A stretch of DNA of 64,000 nucleotides, taken from positions 18,128,764 through 18,192,763 of the forward strand of contig NC_092583.1 of NCBI RefSeq assembly GCF_037975245.1. The letters are read 5' to 3'. Below are positions 13,725 to 25,800 of this stretch, one piece after another (the stretch's first letter is position 1; every line of letters begins with the position of its first letter). Under the pieces are notes generated by a model. That model was not told the DNA's origin, ran no database searches, and worked only from the letters and a program-made list of their open reading frames with translations. The DNA comes from Apostichopus japonicus. Lineage: Eukaryota > Echinodermata > Holothuroidea > Aspidochirotida > Stichopodidae. Position numbers and translations under genes: made by a program.

Positions 13725-14092
13725 CAGGGGTGGGCAACCTTTGGAATGAATGGGCCAGATATAAGGGGTGAAAAATTGACTGGGCCGCACCTAACCAATG
13801 ACCTGCTGTTGATTTCAAACCTTTGATTCCGAGGACTTTCAAGCAATAGGTCTGTGTACTTAATCTGTATTCACAAAAACATAATGTCAATACAGTACAG
13901 TTGATAAATAATGGGCATAATAAGCCTACCTGACAGCATAATTATTGCCGATAAATTCTAAGCAGTTAGCTCGTTTTTTGTGATGATGTAAGATAGATTG
14001 ATTTTTTTCTTTTTCTTGAGACATCTCACAGGCCGCAAATAAATCACTGGCGGGCTGCATGTGGCCCGCAGGCCGTAGGTTGCCCACCCCTG
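13725..14092. mobile_element. hAT-type non-autonomous element (MITE)
   Basis: This 368-bp element has perfect 16-bp terminal inverted repeats (CAGGGGTGGGCAACCT and its reverse complement). It is flanked by a perfect 8-bp target duplication gtataagc (13717-13724 and 14093-14100). Both features are diagnostic of hAT elements. The subterminal regions are GC-rich (gggccgcacc, ggcccgcaggccg). No transposase is encoded. Confidence 0.94.
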
Positions 14093-14100
14093 GTATAAGC

Positions 14101-17100
14101 ACTGCCAGCCTAAGCTATAGTTGACTCCCATGAAAGGCAAAATGTTTCGTTGTTACCTGTCAAAGAACGAATATCAATGTCAAACTAGAGTATGCCTACC
14201 TGTTATGAACACATGAAATCCCCTGCTGTATATACATATATAACAGCACAAATTCACTACAGTCCATGTAACTTTTGCAACCTTCATATTCCAAGTTCAG
14301 GCTCCATTAAAACCAAGAATTAGTGACACAAAGCTGACATGATAAGAATCAAAACCACTTCTATTGCTATTTTCTATTTGGGTAAAAAGGAAAAAACATT
14401 TCAAACTTTCAATCACTCATAGCATGTAACTGCCAAGGTGGTCAGGCTTCATTTTGGTGTAAACCCTAACAGTGGTATACACGGTGAGGGAAAAATTGTC
14501 TCAGACAAACAATACACAAGGGGTTGTCAACACTTTTTGTGATTCATCGTTGCGGTATTTCCTACATGAAATGGGCTATACTTTGGAGAATGAGTCCAAT
14601 CTGATTATTTTTATAATAAATGTAGGCTATATGTTGTCCTTTGATAAATCATTGTTTGGCAAAGAATTTTCATATTATCACTGAAAACATAGTTGCGTAT
14701 GAGTGACAGCTGCTTTTCCAAACTTTGATTTTGCATGTGTCAACCATTGGCTGGATCTAGGAAGAGTCGAAGCAGAGTCATAGCGAATTTTTGCGAGCAC
14801 ATTATCTTGCAATGGAGACATGTGATAACAATTCTTGAAAACAAATTTAAATTCAGCACACACACAAAAAGAATCGTTTGAAGCAGATTTAGATTTTATT
14901 ATGCTCTTTTACATAATTTTAAGCAAATGTATGCATTGCAATCTACAACATGAAGTGCAAAATGCTAATCAAATAGAGGACTGATTATCACTGATTAGCA
15001 TATCATTATTTCAGCTTCACTTATCACTTAATTTAGATACAAGTTGACATTCTTTACCCCACAATAAGAAACTGCATTCAAATGATAAATTCATGAGATG
15101 GACATTATTATTACCTTTAGAAGCATATATGTGAACAATGTGAACATTGCATATCCAACATTTCAAACTTGTAAAAAACACATTTGAGGAGAAAAGTGGG
15201 GTTGCATGTTGTATATTTTATTGCAACTTTCACCTAATCATCAGCGAATCCTTGTAAACTGCACAAAGTCCTAATGCAATTAAAGGGCTAAGTAATGTAT
15301 GTATACTGTACCTATATATACAATAAATGTGAAGATCAAGCTGCCATGTCAGTGCCTATTCACAGATGAAATTTGCACTGTCAGGCACCTCAACTTGGGC
15401 CTTTGGTTCCCCTCATGTTTTGCCCACCTACTACACATGCATTGTGCCTGTTTTCAAAATTATGTTGAACCCTGTACTCACTAAAATGGACTCACGTATT
15501 TAACTTAAAGGTTCAACATGAGTACTGCCATATTTGAGTGATCATGTTCAGCTGTATGATATACACAACTATATATACACATAGCATCACCACCACATAC
15601 ATTCCATTAATTTAAGAATCAAAACAGTTTATTCTTTTGAAAAAAAGTAGAGACATGTACATACAGTATGTGTTAAATAATACCATTTGGCTGCTTGGTA
15701 TTAGGGAGATACTGTTTAATCATTTTTTATCTTGTATTTTTATTTTGTATCCCATTTGAAATACATTTGACGAAGCTCACGCTTCATTGCTTATCATATC
15801 TTAGTGTCGACCAAAATGAGAGTTAAACCTACATCTAGATACTTTACCTTTCTTTTACTGGTAGATTATGACAGTACCAGATTACAACATTTTCAATGTC
15901 AAATACTCTTTAATGTTTTATTTTGACAACAAGGATCAGACTTGACAAAATTTCACTGATCCATGATAATTCTCAGAAGCAATCAATCACTCTTGATGAA
16001 AACAGGCCAAATGGGACTGGTTATACTGAAAAAGAACATTGCCATCATGGATACTCCATACTAGACAAGGTAAAAATTGCATAACCAGTATTTATTTCAA
16101 TCGGACCCCATGCCATCCAACTGAAAGCCTTGTAAGAAAAACGTCGGATTTGTCATCTCCAATTGGCAAGAGACATGTACGCTGTGCATTGTGAGTTAGT
16201 TTCCATACATACTGCACACAATGTTATGTTACATTTGAAATGGTACACAACAAACAGTTATGAAATGAGGTCCATTCAAAGCCTATATCGTTACATCATG
16301 TAGCAGTTCTTTATGGAATCATAAAAATGTATCTTTCTTTAGAAAAAGTAAGAAGTTTTCATCAGCCTAGCTCTCCTGGTTGAGGGTAAAGTATCCAAGG
16401 AGAGTTCACTAATCAGTGTGGTGTATATAAAATATACACAAAACCAAGTAATACTTTTGATTAACGGTGTTGTTAAAATATACTTCTAATACCATTGGTT
16501 ATAGATATATTTAAATCTGGTTTGCCTCTGTTTTAATTAAGGTTTTACTCAAGACCAAATGTAACGATTCATGCATTGTGTTCTGTGAGCCTGCTTCAAA
16601 ATTGAACAGTCGTCCGTACACATCCACAGAAATTTTTTTTAAGCTCTACGAGTCATTCACCTGCTCACATGTCGTATTTATTGATGCAGTACATTTTTGG
16701 GGGATAGGCATGAGAAGAGGATTGAGATGCGAAGTTGGTTCCTGAGTGAGCTATTTGCAATGAAGTTGTTGAATGTCCTAACAAATACATTGAGGCAGAA
16801 ATATCTATGAACTGGGACTGACATTGTCAGCAGTGCCTAGTTCTGGTAGTTATAATCAATTAATTGCCAGTAGTCGCAATTACACTTTAGAAGATCAATT
16901 ATTCGCACTCAAAACTTAAGTTGCGATTACTCGACTACAAGCTAGCACTACACATAATCTGCTTTTGAAAATTGGCCTAACCTATCAAAAACAACACTAA
17001 AGCAGTTTGTCAGCAAATATTAAAAAAGTACAGGTTCTCACAATGCTACACTAGCATTGTGCTGTGTTAAAGTTTCATTTACCATGCATGTTCAGTGGAG

Positions 17101-20036
17101 TGTGTGGACTCCAACTTTCCAAAGCATGTATCTTTGCCACCCAATCGATTTCTGCAAAAGAAACTTGTGTCCTGTGGTAAGTGTATAGGTTTAAGATGAC
17201 ACAGTTTCAAGTTGACTGCGTGTTGCACAAGGAGTTGTGCCAAGGAATTGATATGATAGAGGACTAACTCATCAAAAGGAGAACGCAATAATCAACCATA
17301 AGTTTGAATGTAGTATCAATGTTTGTACACAGGATCGACACTGTAAATTTACTGCAAAACATATGCAATTTTGGCTTGTAGGGATCTAAATGACTCTGAT
17401 TGGACTGAAAGACAAACCATCACCAGCTGAGCAGGCAAATACTACCCAACACATGAACAGACAGACTACTGATCAAAGCATATACACAGAACAGACGAAA
17501 TCAAATATTGATATAAGACTGGAAACCATATTTCCTGCACACGTCATGAGTGGCTTAATTAAACAGTTGTTGAAGATATTATATGAGCAATCAGATCAAG
17601 CAAAGGGTTGTTACAAAACAATGCACAGATATTAAAATAAGTGATATAGTAAATTGTTTACTAATCCTGCTAATACATGGCTACAATATGAGTATAATAA
17701 TCTAATAAGGAAGATCGCTGTCTCAATAGGAAATTAGAGTCTCCAGAAGGAATGTGCTGGGACCAGATGTGACTAATTGAAATGCAATCAAATCAATTCA
17801 CTGGCTGTTCAATAATGATGAAGGGACATAACTTACACTGTCATGACTATTTTATGGCATCAAGAACATGGAGTTCTTTGTGTGTACAGAACACGTTTCT
17901 GAAGAAGATTGATGAAACAGGAATGCATAAAGGAACAGACATTGTTGGAGTTGGTAGTGACCTAAAAATCATAGCGACTACTTTGAAACAAGACTGCCCA
18001 CAACACCGGAAAAGAAATATGTATCTTCAAAAAACGTCATGAGTTCTTTATTAACACTCCCAAAATGTTCTACTGCGTCTGTTTTCTGCACCAAATCCTG
18101 GAGAATTATCTCACTGTGGCACAATTAACCCAATTCAAAATTACTCTACACATCTTACATACATTTTACCATGAAGCTTTTATATAACACTATTATGACT
18201 TGTTTTGTGTCATTTAGAACTGTCATGAACATTACCTAACTTACTAAACAATCCCAACTATGCAGGTCTTAGTGGCATTCAAAGAAACCTTATCCATATG
18301 GAAAGTACCAGAGTTGGCACTTTCTTCATTTGTTTCAAAAAGTAAATAACAAAATTCTGAAGATAGTATCTTTTTATTTCAATCAATTGTTTATTATTTA
18401 TTAATCCCATTTTATGATTTTCAATACACAACAGTATGTTTACATACTTGAAACTTTTGTACAAACATTTAATAGGAAATATATGTTAACTGCAAAGAAA
18501 TGTTGATCTACAAATTGGCAAAACACTATACGTTGCATGGAAGAAGAGTGTTAAATTTAGTGAAATCTGCCATATACTCAGTTTATGTCATCATGACACT
18601 TGTAAATTTACCCTAAGATTGTCATAAAAAAAATTTAAAAAACCATGCACACAGGTATTCCATTGCTATTAAAATAGTCATTCAAATGTTTTGCACATTT
18701 TTATGTGCGAGTAGCAAAGTACACCAGTTTTACATTTCAGCCTCACTATGGCCGTTTATTACGCAGTTGTTAGAATCCCCAAGTACAATTTGTGCACTTT
18801 GTGCATCTAGGTAAATATGAATGAATGAATAAAACAGTAATATCATGAGCTAATATTTTTAATTTCATTGAGCATCTGGTACACACAGTTAATATATGCA
18901 AGTTTACTTGTTTCTGTTTCTGGTAGTTATTATCCTCCCTGCAATGCACAGATAATGAATAGGAAAATCAATGTTAATATCCAATTACAGATCAAACTTC
19001 TTTCCAAGCTAATTAATTTAAATTAGGTTTTATTAAGACATAGCACTCGAAAGAGGTGCATTACTTGTGCACATACAGTACTGTAACATTTTATAAACAT
19101 GTTTTAAGAGAGTATTTAAGCTACTCCTTGGGCGAACATGGCTGCTACGTATAATTGATTTCATCCAGTCAAGCTTCGGATGTGCATTACTTTCGCACTC
19201 AGTTCAAGGAACGACAATGGCCAGTTGCATGGCTTTGTATATATGGTAAATAGTGATGCCCCAAATGCTGTGATGATTTATAAATACATAAATATGCGTA
19301 GAAGGGAAGGCACTGTGTATGGTAGGTAATCCAACTTGACAGTTTATGATCAGAATGACCAGCATAAAGTTAACATTCTTTCCTAAGGCTATGATTCAGA
19401 ACAAATATCCATTGTCAATTTCACAGACAAATGTTACAATGCATTACTTTTCACAACTGGCATTGTTTCTCAATGTATACTAAACATGCATTGTTGGGTG
19501 TCCAGCTTTTCAAATGCGTTGTCAACTAAATTTGCTAAACAATGTTGCCCAACTTGGATAACAAAGAGAGCAAACAACATGCAATGTATCGAGTGAGACT
19601 AACTGTATTACGCAAATTTGAAGCAATTGCCTAATATGTTCTAGTTTATTAGGGAATATGGAATAGTTATCTGCAATATTCTAAAGAACAATATTTAGAT
19701 GATGCAATATTATCTGAGAATCTATTGAAATTTGTTATCATTATTTGTTACAAAAACTTTGTTCAAGTTTGTCTGCAATTAAACAAGAATTCAAACTTTC
19801 AACGGTGAATTTATATGACATTATTTCACATTCGCAAGTATGAATGCTTTGCATTCTGGTTAAACTTTGCGGCCATTTTGGAATTTTATCTTGCCAATTT
19901 CTTTAATATATTAGTACATGTACGTAAATGTCATAATCTTGAGACATTTCCATAACGTTGATCATGCACTACGCTGTCCATAGCAATAGCCTATTTCACA
20001 TCATAGATACAACTACTGGCATTCTACCATTTTAGG
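14101..20036. other. Gene-free AT-rich stretch
   Basis: No exon could be supported on either strand. Open frames are short, AT-biased and without splice context. No tandem array or transposon ends were found. Confidence 0.4.
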
Positions 20037-20044
20037 TAGTAGTA

Positions 20045-22165
20045 GTGTTTGACAAATGATCGGTTAAATAATCAGCATCGGGCCGATTATCAGACAATCG
20101 GTAAATAATTGGCATCGACAAAATCCATTGCACTACCGATTATGTGGAACCAATTTACGTTCCATATAAAGGATTGTTTTTTCCACGTTTTTGATTCACC
20201 ACAACCACAGGAGAAGAATGTAGATCATTCGATTCAACGCTATTCAAAGCTGGGGAAGGTGCGCTAACCTACCATGTAACAGTATCGCAAGTCCCTCACA
20301 CGAGTTTGTACTAATGCTGTTCAATATACTATCCAGTTTTGGCAGTTAACATCATACAGTATACCCGCGATAAGCTTAGGGGGACGACGTAATTATTATT
20401 TTTTCATTTCGCTTCTTGCATCTAACAAAACCTCCTGTTATCCGTGTTTAAAGATTGATAAGAAAGATTTATTGTCTGCATAAAACCAAAACAATTTGCA
20501 CCACTTTGACCGTACGTGAAAACTGGAAAACTGAAAACGATAACATTAGGCTTTGCTCATTGTGAGTTCTATGTACATAAGGCTAGACGGGCTAGAGAAC
20601 GGTTGAGCTTCATAACTGTTCAGTTTGAAAATGCGCCCAAGATTTTACAAATGCGATCAAATGATGAAATCAAGGCGCCAAATACTCCTAAAAATAGTTC
20701 TACTGCATTACAGTATTTTGTGATTAGGCAAACATTCTTGTTACGCATATTTTTGTGAAAAACCTGAATTTTTTTGGTTTCCCTGACCGCATGTAGTCTG
20801 ATTTCCAGCGACATGCGCGACAAAGTCAAAGGGACTTAAGTCAGGGATGTAAGTGCAGCCAAAAAAAAAAAAACCGGAAAACTATTCGGAGACCCCGGGT
20901 GAATGCCGTCCTAACACATCCTACTCCTAGCTTTGACTACTTACACACTATCGTTATGTTAGGCTAGCTCAGAAGTATTAGCGCTAACACATCTTACCCC
21001 TAGTTCTTACTACTTACACACTATCGTTATGTTAGGCTAGCTCAAAGTTAGGAATACGTCGCAGCGAACTACGGAATAAAAACAGTCTCACATTCGAATG
21101 CGATCACAAATATCGACTTTCATATGCGTATCCCGTAGATTTCCGCCGCTCACAAATATCACAAGCGTTAATTCCGAAAGTTATGTCGAGCACCAGCAGT
21201 TACGAAGATATCAATTAGCAGTCCAATCAACGTGAATTAGGCAAGGTTTTTCAACGACAGAAATGAGCTATGGCGATTTGAAGTTCGCACGTACGCAAGG
21301 ATATTCACATGGCACAATGTTGTACAGTGCAATGTGATGATGCGAAACAGGAATGGTATTTTGATTGATCGATGAGTGAAAGTTGAACTTAGCTTGCTGC
21401 AACGGGCCAGGCATTTTTGCCGCGTTGTGTCTTTGATATTCGAACAATTTTGTGGAACTTTATTGGAATTAAAAAGAAACGGATTTCCGTAAAAATACGG
21501 AAGACTTACATCCCTGTTAAGTGTGTGGTTTCTCCCACACCTTGTTAAGTCAATTACTGAGTATGATCTTTTGAAACAGCGTTCGATCGGTAGGGTTCAC
21601 TCGCAAATGTTAATCATTGGAAACTTGAAGCAAACGTTCGTGATTGTTTTATTGTTCATATCAGACTATATATTTCGATATCAGATTACGAAATAACAAA
21701 TTTTTGATTTCTGTATGATATACTTTTCACTTTATTTACGTTGGAATTGCAACAATGATAATGGTTATCAAACCAGTTGGTAAAAGCTGTCTCTAAACTT
21801 TTTTTTTAATTTCGTAGCCAATGGCTAGTGGCTACTATTTTCACCCTTCTGTAGACTGTACAGCACTGTCATTTACTGTGTTGTGGCAGGATTGCAATAC
21901 TGCGACTCATGAACATACAGCACCCCATGTATGTATTACAGTATTCTTTATTTGTTCCATTAATCTAAACTGTTAAACGTTAAGTTGTTCATTTATATCT
22001 TTGATTGTATTGGCCTAGAAGTTGGTAATCATGCATAATACTAAATCATACATCAGGCCAGTTCCACAAAAACGATGAAATAATCAGTAATCGGCATCGG
22101 CCCGATTGTCACAGGAACTAATCACTAATCAGTAAGAACCGATTATCATATAATCGGTCGAACAC
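20045..22165. mobile_element. 2.1-kb decayed DNA transposon, probably hAT
   Basis: Both ends carry related inverted termini (left GTGTTTGACaaatgatcgg, right ccgattatatgataatcggt-type sequence ending GTCGAACAC). The flanks are an 8-bp duplication tagtagta (20037-20044 and 22166-22173). Subterminal ATCGGT/ACCGAT repeats occur several times near each end. The interior shows no intact transposase. The duplication is simple-sequence-like, so the class call is tentative. Confidence 0.65.
20842..21516. mobile_element. 675-bp terminal-inverted-repeat element nested inside the 2.1-kb element
   Basis: Perfect 13-bp terminal inverted repeats CAGGGATGTAAGT/ACTTACATCCCTG are flanked by a 6-bp duplication ttaagt (20836-20841 and 21517-21522). 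Inside is a roughly 70-bp tandem duplication (gctaacacatcctactcct- and tacacactatcgttatgtt-containing). A small ttccgtaaaaatacggaa hairpin lies at the right end. It inserted after the host element. Confidence 0.75.
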
Positions 22166-22173
22166 TAGTAGTA

Positions 22174-23640
22174 GGGGTCAAGTTTTCAGGAACGTCATGC
22201 CACAATTTCTACAACTAATCCTAGCTCAAAACCGAAAATGAAACACACCACAAATGCAACAGGTGAACTAGAGCACCAATGGTGCAGAAGCTTATACCTT
22301 TTCGAGCTTAAAAATGTAGGGCCCACAAAACTTTATGGCCCACCAAATTTCAGGCCATTTTTCAGATTCCACCAATTTTGGGCCCATGAGGGATAACCCC
22401 CCCCCCTCCGTTAGCAGAATCCTGGCCACACCACTGGCTATAATTCCTATTTTCCCCCTTTAAATCCTATTTAACCCACTCTCTCAAACAATACCACTGA
22501 CCTACCCAATTAAACTTTCTCCCCTCTACCTGAGCAGACATAACTTCACAAGCACTCCTTCCCAAAATTTTGGCTGGCTGCCTACATACCTCAGGCTCAA
22601 AGACTTCTAAGAATCGGCAAGTGCTGATTGGCTATAGGGCTCTCATGCTTACAGTTCAACAGTTAATAACAACTCCCAATACTGCTTTAATTCCACTTAC
22701 AGCCTCTGCAGAGCTTAACCACAAATGTAAAGAAACACTGCAGAGACTGGGAGACAAATTAAAGGAGCTTTGGCAAAAGGTGAAGGCTCAGATTTTTGGG
22801 GGATTAATTGTAATTAATTAACTTTTGACCAAAAATTATTAGGCATCACCTTATTCATACACAATCCAACAATCATCAGTTCAACTTTGAATATGATCCA
22901 TCAAAATCTTGAGGAGATTGAGATATTTGAAAATATTACAAAGAATGACCCCCGATGACCCCCTAAATGACATTTGACCTCAATTTTCCGAACACCCCTC
23001 GTAACCCTCATCCCGAGGAACGTTGTGACCAAGTTTCATTATAAATGGCCATACACTGTACAAACCGAAGCAATTTGAAAATATAGGGCCGTGGCCCCGG
23101 CCACAAAAGACCCCTACAGGTAGTTGATCTTTGATCTCAAATTCATGAACACCCTGAAGGTAAAACTTCCATAGTACTATCGTGACAAACCCTCAACATT
23201 GTACCATGGAATCTGTAGGAGAAGGAGCATTTTGCGTATTTACACAAAATGGCCCATTACGGCCCACAGGTGACCTTTGACCCCAAATTTCGGACCATCT
23301 CTGATGGCCCTATACCCAATGGTCCTTGTGTCCAATTTTTTGAAATTCCATCAAACACTGTGCGAATGGGAGCGGTTTTACCAATTGTTGACGGATAGAG
23401 TGATAGACGCCGCACTGTAACAATAGCTCACACCAGCATGCTGGTATGAGCTAAAAATGGGACTTCCCATTATCACCCTTCACTACCATATTTGCAATTG
23501 ACTGCATTCAAACATCTTCAGGAACAACTAACAATAATAGTCAGGACTAGCCAACAAGTACAAGCCTACTCTAGCTTAGGCTAGACCCAATTTAAGTCAC
23601 AAAATATTGTAACTTTTTGATGAATTTGAGTAGTATGTGA
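22174..23640. repeat. Dispersed-repeat-rich stretch without genes
   Basis: 22300-22435 holds one apparent end of a hAT-like element (reverse strand CAGTGGTGTGGCCAGGATTC) without a detectable partner. About 22960-23450 holds a diverged interspersed repeat containing TGACATTTGACCT and TGACCTTTGACC (23271-23282). That repeat ends in the palindrome agctcacaccagcatgctgg/tatgagct. Confidence 0.5.
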
Positions 23641-24015
23641 GGGCGTTGTGGTCAAGTGGTTAAGGCAGTGGACTTGTGATCTAAGGATTACAGGTTCGAG
23701 CCCTGGCCAGATCATTACGTTGGGTCCTTGGGCAAGGCGCTTTATCTCCACAGTTATCTCCATTGCCTCTCTTCACCCAGGTGTATAAATGGGGTAACTT
23801 GTAAATATAGTTGTGTGCGCCGGTTTGCGGCTGCACCCTATGGAAAGTCCCCCGGGGGACATGTGGTTGTGGTGCACTGTGGTGCCCCAGGAGAGATTGA
23901 TTGAATTGTGTACACTTTGGTGTGTAGGTGTGACAAGTTACCAATGACCAGGGTTAAGTTGTAAAGTCGTGTGAGAAGGCCTTGGCCCTGAACAAGACTG
24001 TAAACCTAAAAATTA
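23641..24015 (+). mobile_element. tRNA-derived SINE
   Basis: The head has RNA polymerase III promoter boxes at tRNA spacing: box A TGGTCAAGTGG (23649-23659) and box B GGTTCGAGCCC (23693-23703). The acceptor arms do not pair, so it is not a tRNA gene. The body includes ttgggcaaggcgctttatct and cacccaggtgtataaatggg, a segment type common to invertebrate tRNA-SINEs. The end is an A/T-rich tail near 24005-24015. Confidence 0.85.
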
Positions 24016-25302
24016 AAATTATTAATTATTAGTATTATATACTGGGCTAGCCTATTCTAGCCTCGGCTAGTAAACAAAGCTAAACGGAATGCTAAGACAA
24101 AATAAGGCAATACCTACAGTTTCCTAACAAATAATACCTCAAAATATATGAAAATATTTACTCTTGAACGTGTTTAGCATAGACAATTTGCAGAGAACAC
24201 TGCAGATTTTGTCCCTAAGCCAGCAAAAGTAGTATTGTATTATAGGTTACATACTTTGCATATATTTTGCCGTAGGCCTAAGAGTGAAGACTCACATTCA
24301 TAAGCCTAACATTCGTTTTGCCCCATTGCCAGTTTGCTCCAAATCAGACTTTCCTGTTCGCTTCTAAACATCAGCTACGTAGTTTGCACCAACTGCAGGT
24401 AAAAACAGGTCAATGTTTCTGTTTCAGCCAGCAATGAATGATCTTTGTTTTGATAAAGTTATTAATGTATTTTTTGCCCCAATTCTGATGGCCTGCTGTA
24501 GTAGCATAGTGGAAGGGTGGGGTGAACTATGGCATACAAAAGACTTTGACACTGAAAGTTTTATCAATTCAAGAGTATATTTTAACAAATATCTGATAAA
24601 AAAATGGACAATTTCTGTGGGCCTAAGCAGGAAGTTTCTCTTATCATGTTGGTACATATTGTGATGATGGCAAAGTTAATAAAATTATACCTTCAGGGAG
24701 TTAAAATGTGGTCCTACAGCATTTTGAAAGAACAGTTTGAGAATATTTCTCAATTCTTTACACTTGACACAATTTTCCACAAAGAGGCCTAACAGTAACA
24801 GTAACATGGATGCAACTAGAACAAAACAAATTAGCCTAATGAAGGGTTGGCAGTTGGTGCTCTATACTTTGCAAACTTCCACTGTTTTCTGTCTTTAGTT
24901 TCGTGCAAAAGGCATTGAGAAACTATCGCACTTCATGTGAGTCGCATTGTGCCTACGTTTGATACAATCATGAAATTTCTAACAGATTGCAATAAACAGT
25001 ACACTACACATAATGCGTAACCCTAAAATCCAAGACTAGCATATATACGCTATAGTCAGGCTGTAAATATTGTAATGTAGGTTTAACGTTAGTACTACTT
25101 GTACTAGTACTGAGTTAGGCCTAGGCTAGGCCTACACAAGTGTACGGGATAACGCCTGTATTGGCTAGCAGGTAGTGTACCGTACGACACGAGTGATGAA
25201 ATTCATCTGATATTATTGACCAAGCCTAACGTTGTTTTAGATTTAACAAATAGATCTCTCTAGCATATAATGTCTATGTTAAGTGTCCAATAGTTCTCTT
25301 AC
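24016..25302. other. Gene-free stretch, possibly first intron of an unidentified minus-strand gene
   Basis: If the candidate exon at 25303-25403 is real, this is intron sequence. No next exon was recognised. TAGGCCTA palindromes cluster around 25115-25135. A small plus-strand exon-like block near 24899-24943 is noted among the rejected items. Confidence 0.35.
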
Positions 25303-25403
25303 CAACGAACTTTTACGGCAATTTCATCTGGCATATTCTCATCGATAGATTCGTGTTTAATGCAGGATCCTTCTTGGTATTCTCCATTTTCCAAGTCGCT
25401 CAT
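25303..25403 (-). CDS. Candidate first coding exon of an unidentified gene
   Basis: The minus strand reads ATG and 33 codons, starting MSDLENGEYQEGS and ending DEIAVKVR, followed by TG and a strong donor GTAAGAG (phase 2). The segment is acidic with normal codon use, and a CpG-richer, CCAAT-containing region lies upstream. A competing 98-codon frame starting at 25653 overlaps it in another frame and may be untranslated leader. The ending could begin a beta-strand domain, but no family can be assigned. Confidence 0.45.
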
Positions 25404-25653
25404 GATATATCTTGGAAAACCATTGAGAAAAAAGTTTAGAGTAGCAACACAAAAAGGCTGTCAAAATTCTTCCGAACATGCGAACCAATTCAGGAAATTT
25501 CGGTTGCCCTTGTTTAACTAGAACATGGAATTTTTTATGGAGAATAAACCCCGTTCCGATATTTCGTAGAAACTTGACCCCATTATTACAAGTTCTTGTG
25601 TTTTCTGTTGTCTGATTTCTACGTAGCAGAAGCAAACATGTAGTGTGATTCAT

Positions 25654-25800
25654 GCGGACAGGAAAAGACCGACTTCCCGGAAACCGCGTACTTGCCTCTC
25701 ACAGATAATGTGCCAGCATAGAACAGCCTTAGCCGCCATTGGATGAGGTCGCCCATTGTCTAAGCGTGTAATATTCGTACTCGGGCAAATCATTGTTACG
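25654..25800 (-). promoter_or_regulatory. Candidate promoter region of the unidentified minus-strand gene
   Basis: Read on the minus strand, this has ATCCAATGGCGG (CCAAT at 25738-25742) followed about 65 bp later by GTTTCCGGGAAGTC, an ETS- or STAT-like TTCC-N-GGAA sequence. It lies 250-400 bp upstream of the candidate ATG. CpG is denser than in the flanks. No TATA box is evident. Confidence 0.35.

Noticed and set aside
17079-17288. Possible exon on either strand near 17.1-17.3 kb
   Set aside because: A GTAAGT-like donor and open frames exist, but no conserved protein pattern or partner exon supports them.
23641-23715. tRNA gene
   Set aside because: Box A and B are good, but the acceptor stem does not pair and a SINE body follows.
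24899-24943. Small plus-strand exon (acceptor CTGTCTTTAG, donor GTGAGT)
   Set aside because: Both splice signals are good, but the block is under 50 nt, two frames are open, and no neighbouring exon was found.
25357-25653. 98-codon minus-strand frame overlapping the candidate first exon
   Set aside because: It ends at a stop with no donor and no recognisable domain. The shorter frame at 25303-25403 ends at a strong donor and looks more protein-like.
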